Shown: positions 11,627 to 24,452 of the stretch, in pieces
Position numbering within the stretch: the first letter of the stretch is position 1
Layout of the letters: each line of letters opens with the position of its first letter
Source of the DNA: Erigeron canadensis
Taxonomy: Eukaryota > Streptophyta > Magnoliopsida > Asterales > Asteraceae
Length of the DNA stretch: 64,000 bases
Assembly (NCBI RefSeq): GCF_010389155.1
Contig: NC_057761.1
Location: forward strand, 17,796,501 to 17,860,500
Reading direction: 5' to 3'
Notes under the pieces: model-generated
Database searches by the model: none
Told to the model about the DNA's origin: nothing
Seen by the model: only the letters and a program-made list of their open reading frames with translations
Program-made: the position numbers and the translations under genes

Positions 11627-14600
11627 ATGTTATCTTTCGGGATTGATGATGCTGAATTAAATGATGGTCAATCTCTACAAGGAGATCTCCAAATTGAATT
11701 AGGTAATATTATAATTTTAAACTTTTATTTAATTTTATAATCAGTTTTTGTAGTTAGGTTTTTGTAATTAGCTGAGTCGATTTTTTTTAAATTTTGTAAA
11801 TAGTTTGTACAAATCTTTTTGTATTTGCATTTTGTTTATTAGTTATCTAACAAACTTGTAAATTTTTTGAATTAATCAAATACCATTATGAATTTTTTGA
11901 TATATTTTCTCCAAATTTATAAATTTTAATATCTGCAGTTAGAAATTTGAAAAAAATGACATAGATGAGCAAAGATACACAAGAATATCTGTCAATTTCA
12001 ATTTTTTAGAAGATAATTCAAAGAGGACTTCTGAAGAGACATTGAAGAATAATTCATCTGTATTAGTGTGTAGGCAAGTTCCTTTTAAACTTGTCCCCAA
12101 AAGGATTCCAGTTGCAGACTCTCTTTTTGTAGATGAAAAGAAGGTATTAGAAATTTACATTTAGCTCATTTTTAGACATATTGAGAAATTTTTTATATGA
12201 TTACGAAAAATAATTTTTTTTTTCCTAATTTTTGTTCTTATTGCTTTTTCATTTTTAGGCCTTTAATACTAGGATTGAAAACCTATATCAGGGAGTATTA
12301 CAAAGTTCTGAACAGTTATTTTCAACAATGAGAGCTGGATTTAAAAATTTCCATAACGATGAAGAAGTTCTTACAGAACTTGAAAAATATAAGGAAAAAT
12401 GGATTGACTTCATTGATTTGTAAAAGATAAAAATAGAACATGCATTAGGAGATGATGAAGATGATGAAGTGTGTAATGAACAAGTTGATCTCAACAGAGA
12501 CTCTGCTGAAATGTGTAATGAGGATGAAGGATGTATGTATGATCATCAAACACCTCTTGATGATTTAGTTGTTGATGTGAAGTTTGATGAAGGTAGTTCT
12601 TCACTAACAGAGTCACAGGTGGACAGAGTTTCTAAATTTTTTTCACAAAAGATGAACAATTCGAAATTTAATAAAGAGTTGGACAAACATTTTGATCGTA
12701 ACAGTCAGTCGTTAGAAATCGGTGATGAAGTAATGCAAATTGAAGAATGCGTTAATGACATTCAGCAAATGGGCGAAGTTGTGATCGATGCATTGAAGAA
12801 TAACAAATTTCAGATGTCATCTTCACCTACAGACTCTGAATTAATTAAAATGGCTGAAATAGTTTCTCAAGAAATAAAGAATTCAAAAGTTGAGCAATTG
12901 CAGAATAAAGAAGTTCTGATGTCAAATAATAAGGCGCCAGCATCAATTGAGTGGTTTGAAGATGAGACAGTTTGGGAAAATTTAGCAAATGTGTCTGAGG
13001 AGTTTATTAGGAAAAAAACAGAAAACATTAAGAAGCAGTCTGAGGAAATTATTAGGATAAAGAAAGAAATTGTATATAATAATGGTGTGATGATGTTCAA
13101 AGTAAATCCTCTTGACGAACTGAAGAACAGTGTTGAAGAAATAATAAAAAATTCATTTCAGAGTTTAAAGTTCTTTGATGATATGGAAATAGAGTTTTCA
13201 AGAAAAATATCAGATAACGAGATGTTTAACTTATGTACTGGAATGGAAAAGAAGGAAGAGCTGGTAACAATTGAGAATCAGTGTATGACAACATTGCCAA
13301 GTCTACAGTTATTGCATCAAACAATTCGAGTGTGTGAAATTAATGAAGAATCTAAGGTTGTTGATGGAAATGAAGTTAAGGTTGTAAATTTTGAGATACC
13401 AGAATGTCCAATGATTACAAAAATACTGAAAAAGTTGCAGCTTCCAGCAAAAAGAGCTGCCAATGATGATTTAAATAAATTGCAAGTTGATGCTGGAAAT
13501 GCTAAAAGAGAAAGGAGACCTTCTGATGCAATGAAATCTCCATGGCAAAACAGGGTACCTGTATTAAAAAGCAAGACAACCATTGAAGAATTGAGACTTG
13601 CAAAAGCGTTTTTTGCTGCCTACTTACCTGAACAGTAAGAAATTATCAACTTTATATTATTGTTTTTTTTATTATTTATTTTCACATGTAAAACATATTC
13701 ATTTCAACTTTATTTAAGTTTATTTTCATTTTTCTATCTATTTTTTTTAGTGAACTTATTTTTGCGAGAAAGAATTTACATGTTGATAGATATGATTTTG
13801 AGAGCTTGATTCCTTCTTTAATGATACATTATGGAGTCATTGATGCATGGTCTTCGTATCTGAACTACAAGGAAGAATTTTAAAAGCCAAGAGTCAATAA
13901 CTCGTGTATTTTTTTCAACAAATATTATGGTATGCAGACACTTCACTGAAAAATATTATTTATGGTTTGTAGAATTTGTACTATATTTTTCTATTAAAAG
14001 TATTTTGTGTTATATAATAATATTTAATTATTGAAGGGTAAAACGAAGCTAGAACCTGAAGATTTTTATCCTACTATTTTTAAGAGGTTTAAAGAGAGCA
14101 TGAATATACAGATATCAAGTATGAAACAAAAGGTTTCAGATTTATGCTTTGTATGATTTCTAGGATCTATTTTTTTTATTTTTTTAAATACTTTTTCTTT
14201 TCGTATTTTCTGCTTTCATGGTAAAAAAAAATCTATTTTTTATTTAGTTTAAATTTTTTCCTAGATGTTTTTCCCTATCTGTGAGGATCTCCATTACTAC
14301 CTCGTATGTTACAATCTGAAGACCAACACTGCTTATCTGATTGACAATTTGGAATCAGGAGATGCATCAGTTGAAAGATATAAGCCATGTTATTCTTTGC
14401 TGGTAAAGTAATATATGTATTTAAAACTATATATAATTTTTGTCATTCTTTCATTACTATAGCTTACTGTTTATTTTTCCTATTTTTTTTCCATCCACAG
14501 ACTGAATTGCTTGTAGACTATCTAGAAGACATTAAACATCCAGTATCAAAGAAAAGATTGTTCAGGGAATATTCTTTTCAAAATATAGAGAGATTAAGGA

Positions 14601-14887
14601 TGATGTGGAGAACAAGTAGAAATGGAAGGGATTGTGGAGTATTTCTAATGCGTCACATGGAAGTTTTTATGGGTAATGGACTAACAGGATTCAGATGTGG
14701 GTTTAAAAGAGAAGGAGACGTTCAGCTAAAACAGTTAAAGTGCTTGAGGATTACTTACTTCAATGAGATGTTGTTATCTGGAATAAACAATATGAAAAAC
14801 AAGGTTCAAAAAGATATCAAGCAGTACGAGTCATTGTCTGAGCAGGAAAAAAAAAAAGTTGCTAGAAAGCGCTTTAAAACGTATTGA
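11627..14887 (+). pseudogene. Gene C: Ulp1/C48-like cysteine protease, catalytic residues kept but stops upstream
   Basis: Exon 1 starts at ATG 11627 with a GT donor near 11703. A large exon (12259 to about 13634) encodes a long acidic, coiled-coil-like region ending in KRERRPSDAMKSPW, a segment that precedes the protease domain in relatives. Later exons begin at 13751 (HYGVIDAWSSYLNYKEE), about 14037, 14265 and 14501. The catalytic domain keeps His (EDLHYYLVCYNL), Asp/Asn (AYLIDNLESG) and Cys in the canonical RDCGVFLMRHMEV. The gene is nevertheless broken: in-frame TAA at 12421-12423, in-frame TAA near 13880 and a frame problem at the A-run near 11955. The last exon ends at 14887. It shares the family and domain order of gene B but has a different N-terminal region. 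Confidence 0.75.
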
Positions 14888-15448
14888 GCAGAGAATTGAA
14901 TCTAGGAAAAACATTATATCATAAGTTTTTTTTTCTAATCAGCTTGTCCTCATTGCTAAAAACTGTGTAGACATTTTTTTTTCAGATTCATGTGTTTTAT
15001 CTATTTTTATGTATCGAATTTAGTATTATTTAGACTACATTATCAGATTTTTACCTTTTTAACATACTCATGAATAAACTTTTCTGATTTTTGAATCAGA
15101 TTTTTACATTTTGTGTTTTTGTAATGTTTTCAGTATTCAGATTAACATACTGTCAGTTTCTAATGCGCCACATGGAAGCTTTAATAGGTGGTGGGCTATC
15201 AGGATTTTAGATGTGGGTTTAAATGTAAACATCAATCTCAAAAGCAAGGTTCTAAAACAAATCAATTAGTATGAGTCATTCTATTAATTTTGTCTTTATT
15301 TTTATGTGTCAAAATGGAAGATAGTTTAAATCGAATAGAATGCAAACAAACATCTAAAAGTAATACAAAATATATTTTTTTAAAAAATAAATTTGATTAT
15401 AACATACTATTGTTAGGTACACATCTTCAAATTATAAACTAAAAACAA
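14888..15448 (+). pseudogene. Degenerate second copy of gene C's 3' end
   Basis: At 15153-15215 the plus strand reads FLMRHMEALIGGGLSGF, matching gene C's FLMRHMEVFMGNGLTGF, followed by a one-base insertion that destroys the frame. The next stretch (to about 15285) still resembles gene C's NNMKNKVQKDIKQYES segment. This is a partial tandem duplication of the last exon, too damaged to encode protein. The flanking sequence is AT-rich. Confidence 0.65.
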
Positions 15449-18400
15449 CTAAACAACAAGATTTCTGCGACAGTACGATTGGATTTCAGAAGATGAGGGA
15501 TTATTTTTATCTAATTTTCTTCTTTCAAATTCTTGCATAAGAATATCATAAAAGTTTTCCGCTTTTTCTCCAGCTTGTTCGCAGCACAGTTTCAGTGCAT
15601 ACAAGTGAATTTCTGGAACTAGATGCAGTTCTACTGCTCGTTGAAGACCAATTTCGCCTTTGTGTGTCCTAATCGCCATGCCTATTTCAGGTTCTAAAAT
15701 GCAGTCTCCAACTTGAATATCTTTAACTCCATCTGGAAGTTTAAAGTTCAACTTGTTCAGAACCTCTTCATATCCCGTTTCAATAATAGCCTTCGTGATC
15801 TTATCTTCTTCAGACACAGGTGCAACATAAGTGTTATCATAAAAATCTTCAAACCCCCCTTCATTTGAAAAACCATACAGATTACGTACAGGAAGTCTGT
15901 GTCCAGAAGTATCTATTTTAAACGCCTCCATTAACGCAAACTTCCTATGCAATACTATAATTACAGATTTTGCATTAGGTGGTTGCTTTTCGAAGAGAAT
16001 GTTGTTTATTTCAACACATTCATCATATCCAAGGTTGAATATTCTTTCCAAAGCATATTTTTCTTCGGGAGCCTTCTTGAAATTTCTTCTGATAATCACA
16101 ATTGGAATTCTGGTATAACGAGGCTTAACCAATTTGACAGAACGTATCAAATGTGGTTTTAATCTCCTATCAGCAAATTCCTGCAGCTCTTTCCTCTGGT
16201 CCTCATCATGTATGTTTGTAAAACGCACTTTTGTTTTTTTTTTTTTTATCTAAAGCTATTTCACTTTCACTTGGAAGCACATTTTTCTTTTCTGACTTTA
16301 AAAGTTTTAAACAAGCGATAGGATCACCTTTTACCATTTTGTCATTTTTACGCTTCCTCTTGTTTCTTTCTTCTTCCTCCTTCTTAGTTGCTAATGCAAT
16401 CATTTTCTGGTATTCACTACCTGTTTTTTTTAAACAAGTTTTTTATGAGTAGAATTTTTTGTAAATTGATTTACTACAAAGATTAAATTCTAAATAAATA
16501 TATATAAATAATATAAAGATAGAAAAATACCTTGTGTTTGATCCTCAATAACAAAGTCAGCATCACAGGGTTCAGTTTTCACTTTGGCTTTTGGATGTTG
16601 CATCGTTCCTCCAATAAAATATGCCTTTCGTTTCTTTTTAATGTTTTCTGCTTGTTCAACATATTCATCAAATTTAGCTTTACCCTTTTCAGCATTATGG
16701 ACTTGAATGGCATTTTGGTGTGAAAAGGTTGCACTTAAGTTGGTATAGCTATCAACCATAGCTTTCTTCTCAGGCTCTCCTATGTTAACATCAGGTTGGT
16801 CATCAGGCTTGTCATTTTTCAGTGATACTGCTGCTGACTCAGAATTAATGTCTTCATCTTGAATTTTCCCACTTTCATTAACATTTTCATTTGGTTTCTG
16901 TTTTTCTTCAATGGTACTTTTCAGTGATGTATCAGGTTCTTCTGAAAATGACCGAACATTAACGTCCACCTCATAGTTAGCAGCGATAAAAATTAAATTA
17001 TTTTTTTTATAAATATTTTGTTTTGAAAATTTCTAGTAACTATGTATATTTTCCTTTTTGTTCTTGATCTTGAACTGAGTCAGTTCCAACATCTTCTTCA
17101 CTTAAACCTTTACCACTACCATACACTTTGATTTATTTTCTACATACCCAAAAATACAATTTTAAAAAATATAAAATCAATTATCCACAAATGCATAAAA
17201 AACTATTTTTATGTATAAACAAATGATTTTAGAAAAATGTAGTAAGTATATATGTTTACCTTTTTCTTCTTCAAGATGAACTGAGTCAGTTTCAAAATTG
17301 GTATCGGGATCAATTTTACCTTTTTTTTATCAGCCATACCAGTGTCAACATCAGCCTGGTGATCGGGGGTTTCAATTTCGGTTGACACCGCCGTTGATTT
17401 AGTGTTGATGTCTCCATCTTTAAAATTCCCGCTTTCGTTAGCAATTTCATCAGGTTTCACAATTTCTTTAACTATCTCATTGTCAGTTGTGACAGTGTTA
17501 ACAACAACAGTTTCATCTTGTTTAGTGTCTGTCGCATATTTCATGTTATGAAATTGAGCTTCAGGCAGTTTAGGATGCACAACTGATTCATTATGAGTCT
17601 CTTTTTTTCCTATCAAACTTTTTTGCGTGGTAGGATTTGTTTCTGAAAATGACCGAATATTAACATTATGACTATAATTAAGTGCAAGAAAAGTTTTAAC
17701 TGTAGGTTTAACTATATTTTTTTTACCTTGTTGTTCTTGATCCTCAGCTGATTCAGTTTCAACAATTTTCTCTTGCATCTTGAACCGACTCTTTTTCAAT
17801 ATTTCCTCCTGACAAATTAAAAATTCGATAAATAATTTATCAATAAAAAAACTCAGCTTCAAAGTATCTTTACATCTACGTAATTTATCAATAAAATTAT
17901 GTATCGGGATCAATTTCACCTTTCTTATAAACCATTACAGTATCAACATCAGCCTGGTGATCGTGGGTTTGAATTTCGGTTGATACAGCCACTGATTTAG
18001 GATTAATGTCTTCATCTTCAATATTCCCGCTTTCGTTAGCATTTTCAACTGGTTTCACAATTTCTTTAACCATCTCATTGTCAGTTGTGCCAGTGTGAAC
18101 AAGAACAATTTCAGCTTGTTTAGTGTCTATCGCAACTTTTATGCTATGAAACTGAGATTCAGGCAATTTAGGATGCACAACTGATTCATTATGAGTCTCT
18201 TTTTCTCCTATCACACTTTTTTGCATTGTAGGATTTGTTTCTGAAAATGACCGAATATTAACATCAGGATTATAATTAAGTGCAAGAAAAGTTTTAACTA
18301 TAGTTTTAACTATTTTTTTACCTTGTTGTTTTTGTTCTTTAGCTGATTCAGTTTCAACACTTTTTTTTACATCTTGATCCAGTTCTGTTTTAACATTTTC

Positions 18401-21400
18401 TCCTCACAAATTAAAAATTGGATAAATAATTGATCAATAAAAAAACTCAGCTTGAAAGTATCTATACATAATCTACACAAATATATGCCAAGCTAATAGT
18501 AACACATAACGAAAAAGTAAAATGAGTCAACTTCTCACTATCAGGCAAAAAATTTACTAGTAAAACTCTGCAATACTTACTTATTAACACCTAAAAAGAA
18601 CTAATTTTACCTAAAAACACAGTAAAAATAAACAAAACTGACTCAGATTCACATATAATCTACACAAATGTAGATTATTCAAAGTTTTAAATAAAAAATG
18701 TAGTGTGAACAAATAAAAAAAAGACAAACTAACTGTAACAACTTTATGAAAAAACAACTCAACTTTGTAGTATCTACAAATAATTTACACAACTTTAGTG
18801 TGACTTAAAAAGTAATATGAGTCAGCTTTAATTGTAACACATAACGAAAAAGTAAAATGAGTCAGCTTCACAAAATCATGCAAAAAATCCACTAGTAAAA
18901 CTCTGAAATACTTACTTATTAACACCTAAAAACACATAATGTACCTAAAAATACAGTCAAAATTTACAAATCTGACTCAAATTCACATATTATCTACACA
19001 AATGTAGATTACTCAAAATTTTAACAAAAAAAATGTAGTGTGAACAAAAAAAATAAAACAAAACTAACTGTAACAAATTAATGAAAAACCAACTCAGCTT
19101 TGTAGTATCTACAAATAATCTACACAAGTGTAGTGTGATCAAAAAAGGCAAAACTAAGTGAAAAGCCAAACTGACTCAACTTTTTATATACATTTGTTTT
19201 GAAGATTTATAGTCAGTGTGTATATATTACCTTGTTGTTCTTCATCCTCAACTGATTCAGTTTCTACTTTTTCTTCTACATCCTGAACTGGGTCTGTTTC
19301 AACATTTTCTCCTGACAAATTAAAAAGCTGATAAATAATTTATCAATAAAAAAACTCACCTTGAAAGTATCTATAGACAATGTACACAAATGTAGGCCAA
19401 CCTAATAGTAAAACATAACGAAAAAGTAAAATGAGTCAGTTTCTCACTATCGGCCAAAAAATCTACTAGTAAAACTCTGCAATACTTACTTATTAACACC
19501 AAAAAACACATAATTTACCTAAAAACACAGTCAAAATACGTTAAAATGACCCAGATTCACATATAATCTACACAAATGTAGATTATTCAAACTTTGAAGA
19601 AAAAAAATGTAGTGTGAACAAAAAAAAAAAAAACCTAAGTGTAACAACTTAATGAAAAACCAACTCAGCTTTGTAGTATCTACAAATAATCTACACAAGT
19701 GTAGTGTGACCAAAAAAGGCAAAGCTAAGTGAAAAGCCAAACTGACTCAACTTTGTATATACACTTGTTTTGAAGATTTATAGTGAGTGTGTATATATTA
19801 CCCTGTTGTTCTTCATCCTCAGCTAATTCAGTTTCAACTTTTTCTTCTACATCCTGAACCGGGTCTGTTTCAACATTTTCTCCTGACAAATTAAAAATTT
19901 GATAAATAATTTATCAATAAAAAAACTCACCTTGAAAGTATCTATATACACAATGTACACAAATGTACGCCAAGCTATTAGTAAAACTCTACTAAGTGAA
20001 GTGTAGAAATCTATCGGGCAAGAAATCTAGTAATAAAAATCTGCAATACTTACTTATTAACACCTAAAAATACAGTCAAAATTTATAGAACTGACTCAGA
20101 TTCACTTATAATCTACAGATATGTAGAGTATTCAAACTTTTAAGAAAAAATATGTAGTGTGAAAAAAAAGACAAAAATTAAATGTAACAACTTTATGGAA
20201 AACCAACTCAGCTTTGTAGTATCTACAAATAATCTACTCAAGTGAAGTGTGACCAAAGAAGGGAAAGCTAAGTGAAAAACCAAACTGACTCAACTTTGTA
20301 TATAAACTTGTTTTGAAGATTTATAGTAAGTCTGTATGTATTACCTTGTTGTTCTTTATCCTCAGGTGAATTAGTTTCAACTTTTTCTCCTTCATGCTGA
20401 ACTTGGTCAGTTTCATCATTTTTTGTTGACAAAGTAAAAATTCTATAATTAATTTATCAATAAAAAAAATTGTAAACTAGTAAGAACATATAGATTTTCA
20501 TACCAGTTTCTGCATCTTTTTCACTCTCAGCTTTCTTCTTGTCATTCATAACTTCCTGCATTTTTGATTCACAGTTGTGAACATTGTCAACAATGTTTGT
20601 CAGCTTAACTTGGTCACCTTCGGTCAAATTTACTTCATTCAAAAAATTTTCTCCTGTCCCAGCATCAAAAGTGTTCACTTCATTAGTTTTTGCATTTATC
20701 TCAGGAATAGTATGATCTGTTGTTGGAGTTTCTCCTTCATTTTCATTATTATTTCCCACCTTCTAATTCTCAAAGTCCTGAAAAGCTTAAGCACAAAGTT
20801 GTGCATTATCATTTGGGACTATCATGCAACTTTGTTGTAAATTAATTTGTTCTGCATTCAAAAGTGACTCAAATTTCGGTTCTTCATTTGGTTCAGTATC
20901 CGGAATGAGATCAGATTGTGTTTTTTGTTCTCCTTTTTGTACTTGTTCCTGAACGGGCTGAACTCTAATTTCATGTTCTCTAAATTTGTTTGTCATGCTA
21001 CTCTCAAAATTAAAATCAGCTTGAGTATTTTCTTCTTCAATTTCTTCTTGATTTCCTACTATTTTTAACAATAGAAAATTTTACAAAAAAATAGCTCCTT
21101 AAATAAATTATTTTTGATAAGAAAAATCAAAATTATTAATAACATGTAGATTTTTTTTCATACCAGCTTGTTCTTTGTCTTTTGGGGCAATTTGTATTAC
21201 ATCTCTTTTTTACTTCAACACAACATTATCTGAGGCATTGGACATGCTCTTATCAACAACCATTTTTGTTTTTTCTGTAACATATCTGTTGAAAATTGTT
21301 TCCAATTTGTCAAAATTCTCTTTCATTGATTCAAGTGTTGTCGATATTTCTTCTTGCTGATTAACAAGTATCCATTGTGAGGCTAGCAAGTCAACTTTGC

Positions 21401-23336
21401 TTGAATTGTCCAACTTATGCTCAATTACTTGTCGATTAATCTCAACAATTGAATTCTTTATTTGTTTTTGCTCTTGAGACATTATCCACTGGCTTGACAA
21501 AATGTCAACTTGTTGATTCTCCAACTGCATCTGTTTTCTTTTAATTTCATCCAAAGTAGAAGTAATCTGCTGACAGTTTTCGCCCTGTCCTTTTTTCATC
21601 TCCTTCATCAACCTCATCAAATCCTGCATAGAACTAATCTCTGGTTCTGATCCATTAGCAATATGATTCTCATCATTGTTCTTGTGGATATTTTTTGTTA
21701 ACAATGTTTGAAAATCAGACATGTATTGTGCACTGTCATTGAGTACCACTTCCTCATTCCTATCAGTTTGCTGAACAGCAATGTCTTCTCCACTATGATT
21801 CAACATTTCTGGCAGAGAATTACTGTCATATTGTTCATTCTCGGACATCTGAACTGTAATCGGTGATGGTGCAATATCAGATGATGGCATGCGTTCATCA
21901 TCAGTATGAGTTTGTTCAACAGATACATGTTGATCGGGAGTATCATCCAACTTTTCTGACAAGAAAGTATCATCATCTTGTCTAATCATTGAGCTGTTGG
22001 TATTTAGAGCATCTTGTATACAATTTGGCTCTAATTGAAATTCATATGCATCATTGGTGACTTCCTGAGAGTTTACTGGGTCTTTCGATGATGAGGTTTT
22101 TGCTACGGATGATTTATGAACTTCTTGAGTTTGATCATCAAAATTTTTTTCGATTACCTCATTTGCGACTTGAAATCTAACCTTACAGGGTTTGCTTTGT
22201 TTTGTTTTCTTCAAAGACTTAGTACCTTTATCACTAACTCTTTTCCTCTTAGAATTTCTTTTGCCTTTGGTAACTTTTGATTTTAGCGAATCAGTCTCTT
22301 TGTCAGCTTCGGAATCGGTGTTGTTCTCTTGTTCGACTCTTTCTTTTTGTTTATCACTAACCCTTCTCCTCTTAGAAGTTCTTTTGCCTTTGGTAACTTT
22401 TGATCTCGGTTCGATATCAGTAGTCACGACATCATCAGATTGTGGTGAATCAGTCTCATTGTCAGCTTCAGAATCGGTGTTGTTCTCTTGTTCATTTCTT
22501 TCTTTTTGTTGATGAAAATTCAGAAATTTAACAATAGCACTTGTTAAAAGCTGTTTCTCGTCTATCGAATGAAAGAATGAACAACCAATCTCTTTAACTT
22601 CGACAATTGGGTCTATCGCCAAGCTGTAGTCATCCTTAAGGATCTTTTCGAAAATAACTCCTAAGATCCTAGCGTAGTAGTCTGTCTCAGTTTTTGAAGA
22701 GATTTTGGTCATAAGATTCTCAAATAGCAAAAAAGCATAGTCTACTGGCTTATTCAACACCATAGAGTAAAAAATTTGCATTTCTAACTTGTTTGGTGTA
22801 TCAAACCCCCCAACTCTTGTTTGCAATGACTTTGTAATATTAGTCATTAAATACTTCCAAATTCCAAGCAGATTAACAGTCTTAACAGAAGCTTTGATGC
22901 TACCTTTATATCCTATTCTTGCCAATATTTTTTTCGATTCTTCATGACTCGGGACTTCATCATATGATTCATTTACTTCATAATTAAGATCAAACTATTC
23001 TTTGAATTTTTACAATGTAACCACTACTTCAGTAACGGTATTATTAATAGTACCAATAATACAAGGTTTGTTATCTTCTGTAATAGATTTCCCACTTGTA
23101 TACCAAAACTCACAAAGATGATTTTGATATAAAAATTTCGGAGTTTTGCAGAGCACCTTAAACATAGGATGTAATGATATGTACTTTGCGATTGGAGCGT
23201 ATCCAGGTTTGTCCTCCGGAGGATCAATGTTTGCATATTGAGGCGCTTTAATCTTGATATTTTTGTAATCAAATTTAGCATCCGAGACGTTTTCAACTTT
23301 ATCTCCTTTAATATATTCTGGAAGTTCATCAACCAT
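15449..23336 (-). pseudogene. Gene D: long coiled-coil protein homologous to the third ORF of the copia element at 52-64 kb
   Basis: This gene spans nearly 8 kb on the minus strand. The first exon (23336 to about 21165) encodes a conserved N-terminal domain (NHLCEFWYTSGK, TVTEVVVTL, ARIGYKG, then a GIWKYLMTNI segment), followed by twin basic repeats with KRRRVSDK-type nuclear-localisation signals (22280-22510) and a Gln/Glu-rich coiled coil with repeated SQWI (21250-21700). Then come an acidic exon (about 21060-20503), a tandem series of small acidic exons (20.4-17.0 kb), exon 16969-16531, and the last exon (16420-15449) with a basic ADRRLKPHLIR segment and a closing domain. Damage: two in-frame stops near 23010 and 22995, one at 21210, two in the 20.8-kb exon, and a frameshift in an A-run at about 16235-16250. 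Function unknown. Domain order matches the copia third ORF (57208-53201), which lacks introns. Confidence 0.65.
17053..20440 (-). repeat. Tandem exon-plus-intron units inside gene D
   Basis: An exon of about 85 bp encoding acidic peptide (VETDPVQDVEEKVETESVED in the clearest copy) recurs at about 20346-20430, 19802-19885, 19231-19317, 18321-18405 and 17730-17815, with partial copies near 17263 and 17053. Each copy has an acceptor after TTTGTCAG and a donor at CAACAAG/GTAA. Unit spacing is about 545-590 bp, once 910. The introns between them carry the GCTGAGTCAG motif family, the ATAATCTACACAAATGTAG companion and TTATTAACACCTAAAAA, as reverse complements of gene A's intronic array. A larger exon (SFSETNPT...NESVVHPKL type) is also repeated, at about 18250, 17660 and, diverged, 16950. 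Confidence 0.8.
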
Positions 23337-24452
23337 TATAAATTTATTATTAATATTTTTAATTTCAAAGTTTTTTAAATTAGTTGTATGAATTTTTTTA
23401 GGGTTAATTGAATTTCTGGGATTTGAGAGCGAAATTGAATTTCTGGGTTTTTTACGGTAAATGAATTCGCGAGTTTGAAACGAAAGTTTTAGGAGAGAGA
23501 AAACTAATTAAATATTTATTAAAAACAAATAATTCTTTTTTTAATATTTATTTTTTTTCTATCAGCTTGAGTCCTATCAGCTTGTAATTATCAACTTGAA
23601 CTATCAGTTTTTAACTATTATTTTGATACTGTCAATTTTGTAGAATAATTTTAGTGATTATTGTAGTTGTTTGGACTTGGATCTTCTACTAATATCCATA
23701 TTATTAACCCAGTTATATCTTTCTCATTTAGGATCAAAAACCATTTCAATTAGGGTTATATGAAAAGTTTAACAAAAGCAAGTCGTTATATTATATAGTT
23801 TATTTCTTTTATTGTTACATTATCAAATACTATTTCAACTAGGGTTATTTTTTTAAACATATTTCTTTTATTCTTTATCAAAAGCAAGTCATTTTTTTTT
23901 TATTTTGTTACATTATGTAGTTATTTTTTTGGTCAGAATTTATTTTTTTGTCTAGATACTGATAAGCTGACTAATTATTAATTGTGTAAGTTATTGTAAA
24001 CGTTTTTTTTGGGCATGTGTAACAATATTACTTCAAATACCATTTTTTGAAGCTTCAGATTTCTGAGTGACAAGAAGATTTAGATGAAAATCAATGTTTC
24101 ATAATGTATCAGTTTTTAGATCAACTTACGCATTTGTTAATTATATCAGTTTTTAGATCATATTTTCAATATATAATTTTTATCAGTTTCTGGTTATCAG
24201 GTTTTTTTTTTTTTTTTTAATCAGCTTGCTTCAGTTATAGTTCATAAATAAAGAATTATCGGTTTCTTTAATTTCAAAAAAAATTTAAGCTATTATTTTA
24301 TGAACCATATATTACTTCAACCTCATAATCTAAGATCACATCGCCTGGTAAGTAGTGAAATTTAAATGAATATATATTAATTTATGTAACATAATTTTTG
24401 TTTTTTGAATTTCAAATTTGAAAAAATAAATATGACTCATGTTTTCTTGTAA
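23337..24452. other. AT-rich DNA upstream of gene D
   Basis: This should hold gene D's promoter. A block of about 120 bp containing TTAGGGTTAT and AAAAGCAAGTC is directly repeated with divergence at about 23750-23930. Isolated TATCAGTTTTTA and TCAGCTTG motifs occur at 23565-24240. No gene is recognised. Confidence 0.5.
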
